From assembly GCA_037039925.1 (NCBI GenBank), contig JAXRKP010001018.1, forward strand, positions 66,001 to 130,000: 64,000 bases of DNA. Direction: 5' to 3'. The number at the start of each line of letters is the position of its first letter. Within the stretch, counting starts at the first letter, position 1. The position numbers and the translations under genes are program-made. The notes below the pieces were generated by a model. That model did no database searches, was not told where the DNA came from, and was given only the letters and a program-made list of their open reading frames with translations. Positions 62,048 to 64,000 of the stretch are shown in pieces. This stretch comes from Doris montereyensis (lineage: Eukaryota; Mollusca; Gastropoda; Nudibranchia; Dorididae).

Positions 62048-62662
62048 GCACGTTGTCTGTCATAACTATTTTATTATCTGTCATAAACTGTTTTTTATCT
62101 GTCATAAACTATTTTGTTATCTGTCATAAACTATTTTGTTATCTGTCATAAACTATTTTGTTATCTGTCATAAACTATTTTGTTGTCTGTCATAAACTAT
62201 TTTGTTGTCTGTCATAAACTATTTTGTTATCTGTCATAAACTATTTTGTTGTCTGTCATAAACTATTTTGTTATCTGTCATAAACTATTTTGTTATCTGT
62301 CATAAACTATTTTGTTATCTGCCATAAACTATTTTGTTATCTGTCATAAACTATTTTGTTATCTGTCATAAACTATTTTGTTATCTGTCATAAATTATTT
62401 TGTTATCTGTCATAAACTATTTTGTTGTCTGTCATAAACTATTATCTGTCATAAACTATTTTGTTGTCTGTCATAAACTATTTTGTTGTCTGTCATAAAC
62501 TATTTTGTTATCTGTCATAAACTATTTTGTTGTCTGTCATAAACTATTTTGTTGTCTGTCATAAACTATTTATGTTATCTGTCATAAACTATTTTGTTGT
62601 CTGTCATAAACTATTTTGTTATCTGTCATAAACTATTTTGTTGTCTGTCATAAACTATTTTG
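62048..62662. repeat. Minisatellite, 22-bp unit, about 28 copies
   Basis: Unit 'taaactattttgttatctgt' plus 'ca'. Copies alternate between 'gttatctg' and 'gttgtctg' variants with very few other changes, which suggests recent expansion. Confidence 0.97.
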
Positions 62663-62669
62663 CATTGAA

Positions 62670-64000
62670 CAGCGGCAGGACAATGATTGAAAAAGAAAAA
62701 AGCTAGAAAAGAATATACCGTGGCAGCCACTCAGGTAAAGACAAGTGTCAAAGTTGACAAGGACAGGTTTGTCACGGAACTTGTAGAAAGAGCTGAAAAA
62801 GCTGCACAGAGTGAACATACAAGGATATTATACCAAACAGCAGGTTGTTAGCAGGTAAAGGCCGGCCAACAACCGCACCAATGAAGGATATCAATGGCAA
62901 TCACATTTTTTACAAGGAAGCACAGAAAAGACGATGGATGGTACATTTTGAACATCTACTGAGCAGACCACCGCCGGAAAACCCGTAGACATAATGCCTG
63001 CAAGAATAGATCTCTCTATCAGCTGTGGACATGAAGCCAACACGAGCAGTACATTCAAACAAGTCAGCAGGCCCAGCTTCTATACCACTAGAGGCATTGA
63101 AGACAGACACACATACAGCAGTCAATATTTTACATGGATTGTTTAAAAAGATATGGAATGAAGAGCAGTTCCCAATAGATTGGAAAGAAGGACATCTAGT
63201 AAAACTTCCAAAGAAAGGAAATCTTAGCAACTGCAATAATTACAGAGGAATAACTCTCATCTCCATCCCAAGTAAGATGTTTTAATAAAGTTTTATTAGA
63301 AAGAATCAAGGATGCCATATATGGACACCCCAGAGACCAGCAGGCAGGCTTCCGGAAAAGCCGCTCCTGTACAGATCAGATTGCAACCTTAAGAATCATC
63401 ATTGAACAGTTTGTTGAAAGGAACTCATCATTGATAATAAACTTTGGTGATTATGAAAAGGCATTTGACAGTGTTGATAGGGCAACCCTATGGAAATCAT
63501 GATGCACTATGGTATACCCCATAAAATAGTCAACCTAACAAAAAAAGATGTACAATTGCATCAATTGCAGGATTTTACATGATGGACAACTTACAGACAG
63601 CTTTGAGATACAATAGGTGTAAGACAAGGTTTTTTACTATCACCATTCCTCTTTATTCTAGCTATTGACTGGTTTATGCAAGAAACAATAGCAGGAAGAA
63701 GAAATGGCATTCAGTACCACTATGGACCCATCTAGATGATCTTGATTTTGCAGATGACCTGGCACTATTATCAAACAACCACTAGCAGATGCAGAGTAAA
63801 ATTATGACAAGTCTTTCAGAATTAATCAATTCTATTGTCCTCAGAACACATCCCGAAAAATCAAAGATACTTAAAGCGAAAACAGTAAACTCTGGAAGTA
63901 GTAGACAACTTTACCTATCTTAGCAGTGTAGTAGATAATGTAGGGGGAACAACAGCAGATAGCAAGACAAGAATAGGAAAATCAAAAACATCATTCAGGA
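62670..64000 (+). mobile_element. RTE-like LINE, reverse transcriptase region
   Basis: RT motifs in order: 'NKSAGPASIPLEALK' (from 63055), 'WKEGHLVKLPKKGN' and 'NNYRGITLISIPSK' to 63280, 'DQQAGFRKSRSCTDQIATL' near 63340-63390, 'FGDYEKAFDSVD' (motif A, about 63445-63480), and 'LDFADDLALLSNN' (motif C, about 63740-63780). Frames break several times between motifs, so this copy is dead. It continues past the right edge. Confidence 0.88.

Overview
This is eukaryotic, intron-rich DNA from an animal. It carries four split protein-coding genes with GT-AG introns, several tRNA-derived SINE families, CR1-like and RTE-like LINEs, a decayed Ty3/Gypsy element, many TIR elements and a very large load of micro- and minisatellites. 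The protein families and repeat style suggest a lophotrochozoan, most likely a gastropod mollusc. That assignment is an inference; I cannot name a species.

Genes, left to right. (1) 1.6-15.8 kb, minus strand: the 5' two thirds of RNPC3 (U11/U12 snRNP 65K protein, minor spliceosome), eight coding exons. The C-terminal RRM should lie left of position 1. (2) 16.0-23.8 kb, plus strand: NDUFB3 (complex I subunit B12), two coding exons around a 7.5 kb intron full of Gypsy debris. RNPC3 and NDUFB3 are head-to-head, with start codons 266 bp apart and an ETS-type site between them. (3) 33.3-39.0 kb, minus strand: a Golgi carbohydrate sulfotransferase of the HNK-1/CHST8-14 superfamily, three coding exons, with a signal anchor, a Pro/Ala stem and both PAPS-binding motifs. 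(4) 50.7-59.1 kb, minus strand: MRPL10 (mitochondrial ribosomal protein uL10m), four exons. NDUFB3 exon 2, the last MRPL10 exon and probably the first MRPL10 exon each need a one-base correction to read through. That points to leftover assembly indels rather than pseudogenes.

The rest is repeat. 1-15 kb: 40-47 bp minisatellites, GATA and GA tracts, SINEs and a nested piggyBac-like element inside RNPC3 introns. 17-23 kb: duplicated, shuffled Gypsy pol fragments. 24-33 kb: paired SINEs, a CR1-like LINE, about 1.7 kb of CTA-type repeat, and a tandem duplication whose left copy has been patchily replaced by (CT)n. 41.8-44.7 kb: a palindromic element with promoter-like arms and a PIF/Harbinger copy (TTA target duplication) in its loop. 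47.1-49.1 kb: a 42-bp minisatellite. 51-59 kb: TA-flanked MITEs and two more satellites inside MRPL10 introns. 60-64 kb: two oppositely oriented RTE-like fragments around a 22-bp minisatellite.

The genes do not form a pathway. Two are mitochondrial (complex I, mitoribosome), one is splicing machinery and one is Golgi glycan sulfation. I found no convincing new multi-gene system. The most unusual structures are the CT-overwritten duplicate, the promoter-bearing palindrome with the Harbinger insertion, and the mirrored SINE pairs.
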